From Pyricularia pennisetigena (Eukaryota; Ascomycota; Sordariomycetes; Magnaporthales; Pyriculariaceae), in NCBI RefSeq assembly GCF_004337985.1, contig NC_043741.1, forward strand, positions 1,492,269 to 1,556,268: 64,000 nucleotides of DNA, given 5' to 3'. This document shows positions 1 through 11,556 of the stretch, piece after piece (positions within the stretch are counted from its first letter, which is position 1; the number at the start of each line of letters is the position of its first letter). Made by a program: the position numbers and the translations under genes. Below the pieces are notes generated by a model. That model worked only from the letters and a program-made list of their open reading frames with translations, was not told the origin of the DNA and did no database searches.

Positions 1-3000
1 CGATCGTCGCCATCATTCCCTATCACCCAAAAATAAAATAAAAAAAAAAAGCACCACAAAGCCAAGAACAACTAGTTATGCGGCATTTACAGGGCAGCGC
101 AAGGCAGTGTTGGTTACTAACTCACGTACCTGTCACTTTACCCAGGATCTGGAAAGAAAAGTACGATCCAGGCAACGACGGAAAGAAGAAATAATTCCAC
201 GGAAAGGAAAAAGTTGATATCAGTTATGCCCCTTACCCAAATGCCGGTAACAGGCGCATTCCAGGGGAATTCAGAGTTGTGCAGGCCTGCTGGTCCTGTT
301 TTTGGGTCCGCGTCCACGGCCGAAACGGGCCGAGGGGCGACCGCATCTCTTTCGAGATACTGGGTCGCCTAACAAAAAGGTCTACAGTAACCCATTTTCG
401 AGGCCTCCCGGATCGTAGTGACGTTTTCCAGTACAGACGCGTAACTGCTCTCGTCTGGCCATGGAGGTTACTGCGAAAAGACATGATCGTGGGGTCTTGT
501 CCGGGCGATAAACAGCCGAGTCGCGGGGGAAGAGGGGGCTTGGGCTGCTGTTAACCTTGGCGAAGAGACCACGGACTTTACGAGGTGTTGTCGGGGGGGT
601 CCAGTATCAGTGGACTGGAAGAAGTACCCAGTCACATACCCAATGTACCTACATGACAGAGGGTTCACCGGCAAGAGCAATAGCAAGTATTCTAATGGTA
701 TGAAAAAACGAAGCCGGTTCCGGTTGCAATCACGATTCAGTCACCAAGAAAACATGATGGAAAGCAAACCAACTGCATGTTATCTAGTCGGCACACCTCT
801 TGGTGTGGCTTTCATGAGCTGCAGCGGCTCGCTATGTTTATTTTTCCTAGGTCACACCACTATAGCCTTCTTTTTTTTTATCTGCCCGTCTCCAGATATC
901 GTTGCACGAACCAGAATGCATTGTTTTCCCCCATCCCCACATCGCACTGATAGACATACCAATCCTAATTTACATGGCGTCTTCGGGAAGGGAGCCTGAC
1001 CAAGCCAACATTGTAGTCGGAAGGTGGGCAGCTTCTAGCGTTGGTCTATTGGTCACTCCCTCCCTCCCTTTTTGTTGTTGTCTGTGACGTTCACCACAAG
1101 CCGAAACAAAATCTTGACGTGTAAGGTGAGACACAAATCTCCTACCTGTTCATGATGTAGCCTATCCTTCGCCGCAACAAGCCCAACAAGAAGCTTATTC
1201 AGACATAATAAATAAATAAAAAAAAGAATGAGAAAGTTGGAGATACATGAGGTCCTGATCAGCTGAAAGTGGACGTCTGCAGCACCGCGGCACTTGTGAG
1301 CACGTGTAGGAAGGAGATGCGTGGGCCCCCCCTTTTTTTTCCCCTCGTTTTTCTGGTTTATTTATCCTATCAGTTTTTTTTTTGTCTACCAGTAGACCTA
1401 GGCACCTAAGTAAGACATTATCTCCTTTTCTCCCCCCTTCTATTGATTCTTGGGATGGGCCCCCAGGAGAACAGGTGCATGAACCATCACAAGAAACACC
1501 CAACACATGGGTGACACAAAAAAAAAAAAAGTAAACAATAAAAAGTCAAATAACTTGGAAAACAAACAATGTCCTACTTGTAGATCCGCCATTCTGATAG
1601 GACATGCGTTTGTTCTTTGGGAGTTTCCCCCCACGAGTGTGACAACCCTTGTGTTTCTTCCTTTTTTCTTCTTTTTTTTGTTGTTGTTGTTATTGTCTGA
1701 GACATTGGTCCCATCCCCACCCTCCTCACCTCCCCCTCCCTCCCCGAGGTATTATTGCCCGAGCTGTATTGGCAGCAAACAAAACCCCTGTCGTCCTTTT
1801 CGTATCGAAGGATTTTCGATGTTTTGTCATCAATCACTTACTTTTATACGAGTGCACGTATAGTTCGCCCTGTAGAGAATCAACATGGTGTGGACTAATT
1901 TCTGACCACAGGTCCCATCCAAGCATGACGGACAGTCCAAAGTTGATGTTCTGAAATCCATACATTGGAATCAGGATTGCGGTCATCGACGTGTGTCAAA
2001 ACTTGTCATCGTGTGCGCCTCTTCCAGCTTGAAATTCCAAGATCAACATCTGTTGTTCTCGTTTGAGTGGTGAATTGAATAGCTATCTAGGGCCATGTCT
2101 CGGTGCCACCAAAGAGGCCAAAATAAAATCCTATTTCGTAAATGTCCGTCACATCCTGTGAAATCCTTGCAATAAACTTAACCAGACACCTTAAATCCCA
2201 AAATCCTCCTAAATGCCATTTACCATATATCCATCCCATCCCGTCCATATCAGTGTCATCCGTGCTATGCTGAATACATCCTGTCTCCGGCAGACTAAGT
2301 TCCGAACTACATCCTAACAATACCATAAAAAAGGCAAACACCCAAAACAAACAAAGATAAAACAAAAAAAAAAAAAGCAACAAAGACCAAAAGCAGATAA
2401 AAGCAACAACAAATGCAAGTCGCTTTGCTCGCTCGCTAGACCTCGTGAACTTCATGTCAACCATGATCCGCGAAAGCATTGATACGTTCAGTCATTCCAA
2501 CCAAACGAGGAAGCGAACAAAAAAAAGACGCAAACTAGTCCCACGGGGGAACCGAAAAAAAACAAGCTTGAGCATATTGTGGGTAAAATCTCGGTGCGTG
2601 AGCATCATGGGAACGGTCTGTGTCAAGAAGGCCAATTGCGTTTTGTAGCGCGGGAGCGCCGTGTTCAAGTTTAGGCATAAATGTGGGAAGAATGTAGATA
2701 TCGATGATAAAACATGCTCGCGCACGTGGGTGGCTAGTAGTGTATATGTGCAAACTGAGGCTTCAAATGCCTAGTAAGAAAGAAGATAAGACGAAGACGC
2801 TTGGTGAAAGGCGAGCGACGAAAAGGAGGAAAGCACGCGGGCTTGATTCGCTGTCATAATCGTATGGGCATGAATATAGTCGTCGTGATGCAACTGTCGA
2901 GCCGTAAAAAAAATAAAAAAAAAAAAAAAAAAAAAAGAAGACGAAAAAAGGGCGAAAAAAAAACAAATTTCCGATCGTTCGTGATGCATAAAAAGCAAGA

Positions 3001-3040
3001 TTCAACCGTCGTGGGGTTCATCGCGTGTAAATCGTTCGGT
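1..3040. other. Gene-free spacer downstream of the bZIP gene
   Basis: I see no convincing coding region, tRNA or rRNA here on either strand. Open frames are short, lack family motifs and often run through pyrimidine or A tracts. An A-rich tract lies at about 2906-2936, with smaller A/T runs near 1,370, 1,518 and 2,362. The last few hundred bases should include the 3' UTR of the minus-strand bZIP gene. Confidence 0.5.
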
Positions 3041-4975
3041 TCATTCATGTGCGTCGTTGTCGTTACCAACGGGTTGGCACGCGTTTTGGTTGCACTCAGC
3101 CACCATCTTGACAAATGTCTTGACCACATCCCGAGGGATTTGATCCCAGAGAAGTGACCGGGTGTAGACCTCGGCCTTGTTGCTCTGAGTAGCAGAAGCG
3201 AGAGCCTCGGCGAGGTTGCGACGACCTTGGCTGGTGGACCTCTCGCCATCTTCAGGAACAGAAGTGTGGAGGAAGCCGTCCGACATCATGCCGTCGTACT
3301 GTGCTGCAGTCATGGAGAACAAATGCTCCTTGGTCTGCTCGGCTGTAGGCTGCGTTAAGAAGTCAGAGAGGTCTCCAAGCATGCTCGGCACAACCCCATC
3401 AAGGCCGGTCGCAGATACTGCGGGCGCTGATGATTCGGGCCACGAGAGAGAGCCGGAAGGCTGGGGAAGAGATGGCATGGCAAAGGAGGATGTCGTCGGT
3501 TCGCTGATGCCGGCATCTTTGATGACGTTGTGCAGGATGGTCTCAGATGCGGCGCGTACGTCTTCAGATACGCGGGGGATGCTGGGCATGGAGCGGCTTG
3601 AGCAGACCAAAGCGCCGACGAGGAACAGCATAAACAGAACACCGCCCTGAGTCGTCGGCTTCTCGGTTTCGGTGTGCGTGTTCGAGTCCGATCTCCTGGA
3701 AACGACCAACTGGGAAGCCTGGGCCTTGCGGGGTGTCATTTCTTGCTTCATCTCTGGGACAACAGCTTGATCAATCGACGTTGATTGGAAATCTCCCATG
3801 TATCCCATATGGTCCCAGTTGTTCTCCACGTTGATGCCATCCAGGTCGCCTTCGAAGGTTCCGGGGAAGCTGGAGGTAGCAGCTCCCATGCTAGACATGC
3901 CTGAGGACGGAGACGTCTCGGAACCCTCCAGGTCCTGAATGTGCGTTCTCAGGCATTTGACTTGTCTGCGAAGCTCGCCCGTCTCCTCAATGTTTCTCCT
4001 GACAAGCTCTTCATTGTCAAACTCGAGGGCCTGCATCCTGGCCATCATCTGCGAGCGCTCGGTGTGCATCTGCTGCAGGGTAAGCCGAAGGTCTTCCAAC
4101 TCCTCCTCAAGGTTCGAAATGACAGCGGTGTAATGCTTCTTCTCGACCTCGAGCTGCTCAGTGTGCTGCTTCTTTCTCTGTCTCGAATCGAGTGCCGCCT
4201 GTCTGTTCCGCAACAGCCGCTTTTGTTGTTTCAGCTCCTTGACTTCTTGCTCGTCCGTCGATTGGGAAATGAGCTGGTCGATGTTGGCGAGGTTGCGCTC
4301 AGCAGGGATGTCGAAGCGCGCATTCTTTTTGCGAACCCCGTCACCCTTGCGAAGCTCATTATGAGAGCGAATGCCCGGGCTGTCAGGTCTTGACTTCTTG
4401 TTCATCCCCATGTTGCCAGACCAATGTTCCTTCTGTGGCGAGGCAGGACTTGAGCTGTGGTTGTTGACCGAGGAGAACATGGCGACGTTGTTGGTAGGAT
4501 TGCTGAAGGGGATGGGACTGCGGAGAAAGCCCGAGCCTGGGTTTGAATCGAATTCAACCGGCAGGCCGTCAAAGGTCGCGGCCGTGACGGTAGACGCAGG
4601 TGTGCTGTTAGCCATGGTGACCCAGTTTTGTTGCTGCGGCATAAAAGACTGATGTTGAGCCTGCAGGAAAGGGTTGGCGTTTTGTGGTTGTTGGCTCATG
4701 AACGGGTTGTTGGTGGGGAGCGACTGCAAGTCGACAGAAGGCCAGTCTTCCTGTTTGGGCGAGAAGAGGGAGGACCCAATGGCGAAGGATTCTCTCCTGC
4801 TGTCGGCCAGGGCAGGCGACATATCGAGGCCGGAGTCTATTGCGCTCTGATCAATGATGCTGTCGTCCAACACACCTTCGTCCTCTTCGTCGAAAAACTT
4901 TTGCTGGGCATGTGCGGTGTCTACCGTGAGGGCCGATGGCCTGTAGTAAACGGGCATTTGAAATGTGGAAGCCAT
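3041..4975 (-). CDS. bZIP transcription factor, possibly membrane-tethered (LziP/CREB3-like)
   Basis: Single-exon gene of 644 residues. The start is the ATG at 4975 (context CACAATGGC); the frame is open further upstream but only with a GTG codon. A classical bZIP basic region lies at about residues 253-269 (NRQAALDSRQRKK), followed by a heptad-rich coiled coil to about 350 (LEEELEDLRL, ALEFDNEELVRR). The N-terminal 230 residues are Gln/Asn/Ser-rich, as in activation domains. A 17-residue hydrophobic stretch (GGVLFMLFLVGALVCSS, about 444-460) lies well after the zipper, followed by about 180 residues containing a Cys pair near the C terminus. bZIP proteins bind DNA as dimers. I recall fungal proteins of this layout annotated as LziP-like; that name is from memory. 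The membrane segment is short and could instead be a buried activation-domain helix. Confidence 0.85.
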   Translation of the reverse strand: MASTFQMPVYYRPSALTVDTAHAQQKFFDEEDEGVLDDSIIDQSAIDSGLDMSPALADSRRESFAIGSSLFSPKQEDWPSVDLQSLPTNNPFMSQQPQNANPFLQAQHQSFMPQQQNWVTMANSTPASTVTAATFDGLPVEFDSNPGSGFLRSPIPFSNPTNNVAMFSSVNNHSSSPASPQKEHWSGNMGMNKKSRPDSPGIRSHNELRKGDGVRKKNARFDIPAERNLANIDQLISQSTDEQEVKELKQQKRLLRNRQAALDSRQRKKQHTEQLEVEKKHYTAVISNLEEELEDLRLTLQQMHTERSQMMARMQALEFDNEELVRRNIEETGELRRQVKCLRTHIQDLEGSETSPSSGMSSMGAATSSFPGTFEGDLDGINVENNWDHMGYMGDFQSTSIDQAVVPEMKQEMTPRKAQASQLVVSRRSDSNTHTETEKPTTQGGVLFMLFLVGALVCSSRSMPSIPRVSEDVRAASETILHNVIKDAGISEPTTSSFAMPSLPQPSGSLSWPESSAPAVSATGLDGVVPSMLGDLSDFLTQPTAEQTKEHLFSMTAAQYDGMMSDGFLHTSVPEDGERSTSQGRRNLAEALASATQSNKAEVYTRSLLWDQIPRDVVKTFVKMVAECNQNACQPVGNDNDAHE

Positions 4976-5059
4976 TGTGAATAGACTTCTGGATGATTCT
5001 GTAGAGCTGTCAAAATGATGGTGCACCGCAATCTGTGTGCGTGCAAGGTCGATGATATG

Positions 5060-5880
5060 AGTTATGTATGGTCTCTTCTGATAGCAGTGTTAGTTGCTGT
5101 GTATATATATATATATATCCAAGCGGTGAGGACCACGCTCTGCGGGGATGTGTGCCACTTTTTCTTCTTCTTTTATCGTCTGTGATGGGAGAAGGGGGCT
5201 TATACGGCCAAAACGCCGCGAATCCGGGAGGTGGAACTCACTTCTCGGGGGTTGCTGCCCAGGAAATGATATTAGGTGTAGTGGTTGAATATGAGTGTGG
5301 ATCTCCTTGTCCACTATATTGCTGAGTATGATGTGATGGGAGTGATGAATGGGAATGGAGGGAAAAGAACATTTTGTACGGGCTGCTTCTCGGACAGAAG
5401 TGAGGGTAATAAGCAGACTAAAGAGGATCAACACACGGGCTTCTCGCAAGAGTCGACCGAGCAAGTGGCTGGTGTGGTGGGTGGGGGACACGGGAACGTG
5501 GAACGTGATGGCTTGGGAGAGGGACGGGCTGTGAATCGGCGCTACCTCTACTAAGGAAGCAGATGCTGAAGAAGCAAAAGAAGGAGAGACGGGAGAAAAA
5601 AATGATCTAGAAAAACAAAAAAAAGTATCACTAACTCACAAACTTGTTCGCGTAAGGGACCGAGCGGAAGTGGCTGGCAAGGCGTGCTTGGACTTTTGGC
5701 GCAAGCAAGAATTTTTGATGGTGTCGTTCACTGTCTTGGGCTCAATTATTAGAGTTTGCGACGATGAAGGCGGGAACGGAACGGGCGTTGTCTGTTCGTT
5801 GATGGGATGGCTGCAACCCAAGAAAAAGCAGAACAGATCAGAAAGATTTATTAGACAGACGAGATTTACCTTTTTATGAG
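5060..5880 (-). promoter_or_regulatory. Probable spliced 5' leader of the bZIP gene with an upstream ORF
   Basis: On the minus strand several donor/acceptor pairs are spaced as leader introns: donor GTAAAT near 5867 with acceptor TTGCAG near 5812; donor GTGAGT near 5637 with acceptor CTTCAG near 5562; and donor GTGAGT near 5241 with acceptor ATCACAG near 5183. A 44-codon uORF runs from ATG 5372 to TGA 5238. This suggests a leader of several hundred bases with translational control, as is common for stress-type bZIP genes. It rests on splice-site pattern only; no transcript evidence is available. Confidence 0.4.
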
Positions 5881-8800
5881 ATGGTCGGTAAGAGACCACC
5901 GGGTTAATATGTACGTGCGCAGTAAATCCGGAGAGAAGTTGCTGCTGCTGCTGCCTCTTTGTCGTCGATGCAACGATCTAAAGAAGCGATGGTGGGGGTG
6001 GATGACCAAGATATGTGATCTTGACGGGGCTTTTGTGGGATGGGCGGCCGAGGTGGTTTTGTAGATTTTAAAGCGAGGGAGGTCATCAATTCTCTGGGTT
6101 ACGCCATAGGTAAGCTACCGTACTGCTCCAGGTAGTACCTGAGCTGATATCTATCTCCCCCAGGTAATAGCCGGGAGACAGGCCGGGTCCGTAGGTACCT
6201 TTTGGCTTTGGGGTTCGAAAAAGAACAAGAGCGTCAATCGCCTTGTGTGGCTCTCTACCTCAGTCGCTCCTGACCCCTCGACGGGCGTGTAGCAAGGACA
6301 GACGGACACCCCTCTGTCCGGTTTGCACTAGAACCAAGTGCCAAGATGACAAGGGGGTGCCCCTGGTTCTTCCTTTGTGGACTACACCCAGGCTTCCTTT
6401 TCGGTGCCGTAGACGAAAAGTGACCGCTAGCTAGAGTTTGAAGACCATATTATTGATTGGTCGCTTTTTTTTTAGTCTTTTATTTTTCTTCCTTTTTCGG
6501 AGTCGCTAACTTTTTGAGAGCACAGGTCGGGTTTGACGTACGGAGTAATTAGCTTGCGCAGTGTACAGGACAACGAAGTGGAGGAATTATAGGACGGACA
6601 TCCCTACTGTGGATGGCGGCAATGTTCGATCGCAAATGGGATGCGGAAATGTCTTTTTCCACTTTCAAGATCGTAACCTAAATGAACACTTGCTGTTTTT
6701 TTTTTTTCCTTGACCCAATTGAACAGGATGACTGAGGTGAGTGACTACTTGCTGTCGTTGTGAACCAAAGCATATGTGAGTGATTACTGTACAGAGACCC
6801 AAGCAGACCTTTGTCCTGCCTGTCTCGTAACGTTAGGCTCAAATTGGGGATATTTTTTTCATGCTCAGGCACGGCCTGACACAGTCTGGCCGTTGTAAAA
6901 GGTTTCTCATACAATGTACCAAAGAAGCCGAGCAATCAATGACTGTCAACCAGGGTCATTTTGTGACGAGCCAAGCAGAGCGACCGAATAGAAAACCTTC
7001 CTTGGGGCTTTGGGTTGGTGGTATGTGGGTTAGAGGGGAAAAGGTTGCCAATGAGAGAGCACAACAGCGAGCTAGCCTCTCGCGGGCTGTGTTATGGCTT
7101 CTACTGAAGACAAGCGGTGAGACGGCCAGGGCAAGCAAGCATTGAGCTGGCCGGTACTCCGTTAGCCCATTAGGCTCTACTGTGTAGAATTGATGAATTA
7201 ATTCATCCCCATAACTAACTAAGAAAAAAAAACCCCCCCTAATTAAAAAAAAAAAAAAAAATCCAGGAACGCTCGATATATCGTGTGATGAGGCCGATGA
7301 TGCTGGCCATTGGACTGCAACTTGCAGCAGTTCTAGACCAACGGTCGCTCGGGGTTGATGTCCGCATTTAACGAAACAACCCCCTTTTCTTGCTTGTGCT
7401 GATGACTTCAAGAATGAGTAAAGCAAAGGCTTGCAACGTTCACTCGCCCCAGACATCAGATTGGGCAGTGATGACAGTCTCCTGATCACTGGGCATCGAT
7501 ACCCAAACGTGCCCTTGGAATGCGGTGAGTGCAAAGGGTGAACCAGCCGGAAAAGCAGCCGGAGAGCGTCTCACAGCCGCGGTCCAGTCACGGGCCACGA
7601 TATGGGGACGAGAGTGGAGGGGAGGATCGACCTGACTGAATGACTGACTTTTGCTGGTGGGTGGTACGCAAGAGTACGTTAGGTTTGAAAGCTCAAGCTT
7701 GGTTGGTATGGGATGTACGATGCGGTGCTTGGGCCCCACCAGATTTGAGGGACTTCCATCGGGTCATCAGTTGAGGTACCTTGCAAGCTATCTTGGCTAC
7801 CAAGGCTACCTAGAGCTTCCCAGAGTATCACAGGTTGTAGCAGGTAACCATGACCACTTTGCTAAAAATGGTAACGGCGATACGGCAACTGCACAATGCA
7901 ATCATGAAGCTTGCAAGCCATGTTATTCGTTCTTCCTATCTCTATCTCTATTTTCCTCTTCTTTCTTCTTCTTCTTCATCTTGTTCTTCCTGCTCTTCCC
8001 GTTCTTCTGTTTTTATTTTATTTTATTTTTATTTTCCTTTTTTAGCACTCGAGATATTCCACTGCATACATACATGGATGTCTGTTTGCTCGTCACATGC
8101 CGCTTTGCCCGTCAGGACCCCAAAATTCCTTCTTCCTTCCCGATAGATGCATTCCATTTTTCACCCAGGGTCTCCAGGCTTCTCTTTCCGATGCCCCGAT
8201 TACCTTATAAAACCCCCCCACTTTGCCCCGCCCCGATCGCGATAAACCCAATGTGATTGCCGGATTTATCTGATGTGAGGTCATTCGACCCATTCTAAAA
8301 GGAAGAGGCCTCAAGAAACAGTGAGAAGAAAAAGGCGGTGGCTGGTAACATCTCCCGTTTGAGACGAATCCACCAGGTCGCATACAAGCGGCCATTTCAT
8401 CGTCGCCCAAAAAGCACCAGATTCGCGCCCAAGTCTCGATTACTATCTTTATTCATCCTACGGTGTGTTTCGTGTTTCGCGTTTTCTTTCGTTGCTCCTC
8501 TTTGGCATGTCTGGTTCGACGCGTTGCGCGGTCATTACCCGACCAGGGGGGGAAATTGAAATAAATAACACCAATAAGAGTAGAGAATAAGAAAAAGACA
8601 AAAACATCAAAGGCCTTCGAGACGCTTCCTCCCGCCCATGCCAAGGAGATCAATACCTATTCTGGTCCTTTCTTTTTCCGCTTCATCCGGTCTTGGGCTT
8701 CCAATCGGGCACACAGCCGCGGAAATGGCGGTCGCGAATACAAGACGAACTACTTGCCCTGGAGAAGGGACGCGACAAGCCGTATCTGGAGGCCTGGCCT

Positions 8801-11556
8801 GACCCAGCGACATTGGTTGCGTCCCAGCGTCTGCGCTGCCATCGCCAGTCGTCGACTAGCCCATGACGCTACTGGCTTCCCGCGGCTATTCATCTTTTTC
8901 CCCTTTTGCACATCCGCCGACCAGGCCACTAATTACCAGTAGTAAACTAGTTAACCAGCCCCCGCGAAGATGCATTGAAAACTTAGCTTCCTTTGTCAAC
9001 TAGCAAGCCTGGTTCTGGGGGACAAAGGAAAAAAAAATTACTAGAGTTTACCACTGCGCATCCGGATGAGATTGGGGACGCCGAGGGTATCCTCGTCCAA
9101 GCTGCTATTCGAACGCAGAATATGCGAGTTTCTTTTCTTTTTTTTTTTTTTTCTCGCCGGCATCGCTCTTCAGAATTTGACTGAATACCTGGGATATAGC
9201 TCCTATAGAGCTGTGCCATCTTAATGAGTCACCGACGCTGACTTACAGGCGCTGGGAAGGGTATCCTTTCGCATGTTACAGGGTCCCCTCCTTGAGGCTG
9301 GATTGACATGAACTTCAGATGTCACCAAGAGAAGGGCGACCAAAGCTTTGAACCACACGGCAGTATGGAAGCTTGTGCTCATCTTGACTTGGTTCACTGC
9401 CCTCACCCGCCACAACTGTCTCTGGTAATGCGGCTGTGAGACAGGCTGGTCATTTGTGAGCCTAGCCTTGCATCAAGTACTGCCTTGATTGCCGTCGTTG
9501 ATTTTGCCCCTCGGCACAATCATATATCCTCACCCATGCCATTACTTGGTCAACAGCCAACCATTTTTACTAAACACTACCAGGATATTCCGTCCCGGTT
9601 TCGGAATTTGCATTCTGATGATCCTCGAGGCAAGCTGGGGATAGCCAGCTTTCCCAAATGGAAGAATCCATACATGAGCACTGGGCTGAAAACCTTAAAC
9701 ATTTCTTTTCAAGCCCAGCCGTTGCCGGCAGCTGCCTACGATGGCGGTGAGATGCTCGGCTTCGGGGATGTACTGAGGTTCGCTTATAAGCCCTAGCGTC
9801 CCATGTCTTGCTCCAACATGGTCTTTGCGGAAGGAAGTGATGATCCTTTACCGCTGATCGGAAAGGCATGGAAGACATCTTTTCCGAGCACACGGCTGAC
9901 TCGGACTAGGTCTATCTAGTCTAGAGGGTTTTCTGATAATCTGCTAGGAGCCAACAATCGCGATTATCCCTGTCGTCAGCGAGATTTTCCAACCTTTTCA
10001 TTGATCCTGTGCAGCGCGTCTTCTGCCGCGCCGCGCGTTTGTTCCAAGCCTCTGTGTAGGGCTTTTTAAAATCTTTTTTTGATTTTTTTTTTTAATTTTT
10101 TTTTTCTTTTTGATTTTTTTTAACCTTACTGCATACTCGCGTACAGTGGTTGGGCCAGCCTTGCATATACTGAGCAATGACGCTAGAGCATGCAGAAGCT
10201 CCTAGAAAGGGACCAAAACGGGGTGGCGCTCGTGCGTCTCACGGACTCACGGATGACATAAACCCACAAGGCTAACAAGCTTAGCTTCTGTACTTGCATT
10301 CTATTCTACCTTCTGCCCTGGTGCGCCGCCCTAATGCGCGCACTGCTAAGAGCGTCCTTCTGATATCAACGATTCTGCAGTGCCCTGGAGCTCTTCTCAC
10401 CAGCCACTTCCACATCTAGGTTGCGGGCACTATCACAAGCTCTCACAATTACCCCCACCACCACTTCAGCCCCGGGATGGAATTAGTCTCAGCGGGACGT
10501 TAAATATGGTTCTCCGAACTGGCGGTGAAGGTTGACCAGCATCTACCTGTGAGCTTTGTCTCTGGCTTACAGACACGCCCTGAGCCTCGTGCAGAACCTT
10601 GCTAGGGATGCCAGTTGTGCGCCTGATTCGAAACACTCTGCTAGAAATTCAAAAATATGAAGAGCATCCAGGCTACGCATGTACTTTGGTTATGCAAGAG
10701 CCCGTCGTGTCCCACATCTTCTGTGCTCATACTTCCCCGCGGTGCCGTGCAACTTGGATGGGCGTCGGGAAGGTGTGTGCTATGCAAAAGATATGGCCAA
10801 AAGCTTAAAAACATCATACGGGATATCATGGACGCCGAGCTTGGTTATCGCCGATGATGCTAGTTTACCCCCTGACAGCGTTGAAACTTGCTCGTTCTAA
10901 CTGCAACCTTGTTACATGGCATGCCATTTTTTTCTTCTTTTTTTTTCCCCCTTGCCTCTGGAGGCACACTACTGCACTTTCACGGTTTTTAGCAGCCTGG
11001 ACGACCCGGCGCTGGCCCTTCAGTGCCCTTGCCCAGCACAAGTTTTCGCCCCTTTTTTTGTCACCAAACAGTCACGAGCTTTCTGCCGGGCCGTGAACCC
11101 TCACGTGCTGCCGCTAGTTCTTGAATGACGCACACTTGCTTCTCCCCTGGCTGCGTCTCGTCGGGATAGGGACATCTTGTGGACTGCTATAATGGTTTCT
11201 GTGCTCTCTATTATGGTTGTTGGGCGTTCTTGACTCACAGGCCCCCCCAATGGCAAACGCGCATATCGCCAAGGGGAGCTGGGTTGGTTCACTCAAGGGT
11301 ACGAATCCATGGATTTGACTAACTATGGGGTGTGCGCCGTCAAACGGTTCCACACATGGCGGAGGGTTGCTCTAGAGCTTTATATGCTATATGCAGGTGG
11401 TGAGGTCTAGGCAATCAACCCAGGATTGCCGTATGCGGGCGCCACGAAACAATATGTGTGAAACTGAGCTAGAGGTGCACCGCATGCCGGTAGATCCCGA
11501 CTCTCCCCGATGCAGCTGCGGCACTAACAACTGGCAAGTATGTGTGCATAGCAAAC
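5881..11556. other. Long spacer, no gene recognised
   Basis: 5.7 kb between the bZIP leader and the NOC4 3' end. No open frame has family motifs, plausible codon use or convincing splice partners. It holds A/T tracts (7246-7260, 9128-9153, 10,070-10,125), a C-run next to A-runs near 7,225, and TAGGTAC-type motifs near 6,110-6,200. I see no tRNA, transposon end or long inverted repeat. Confidence 0.45.

Noticed and set aside
9485..9796. 103-codon plus-strand frame in the 6-11 kb spacer
   Set aside because: Checked for splice partners and motifs; none found, and the context is plain spacer.
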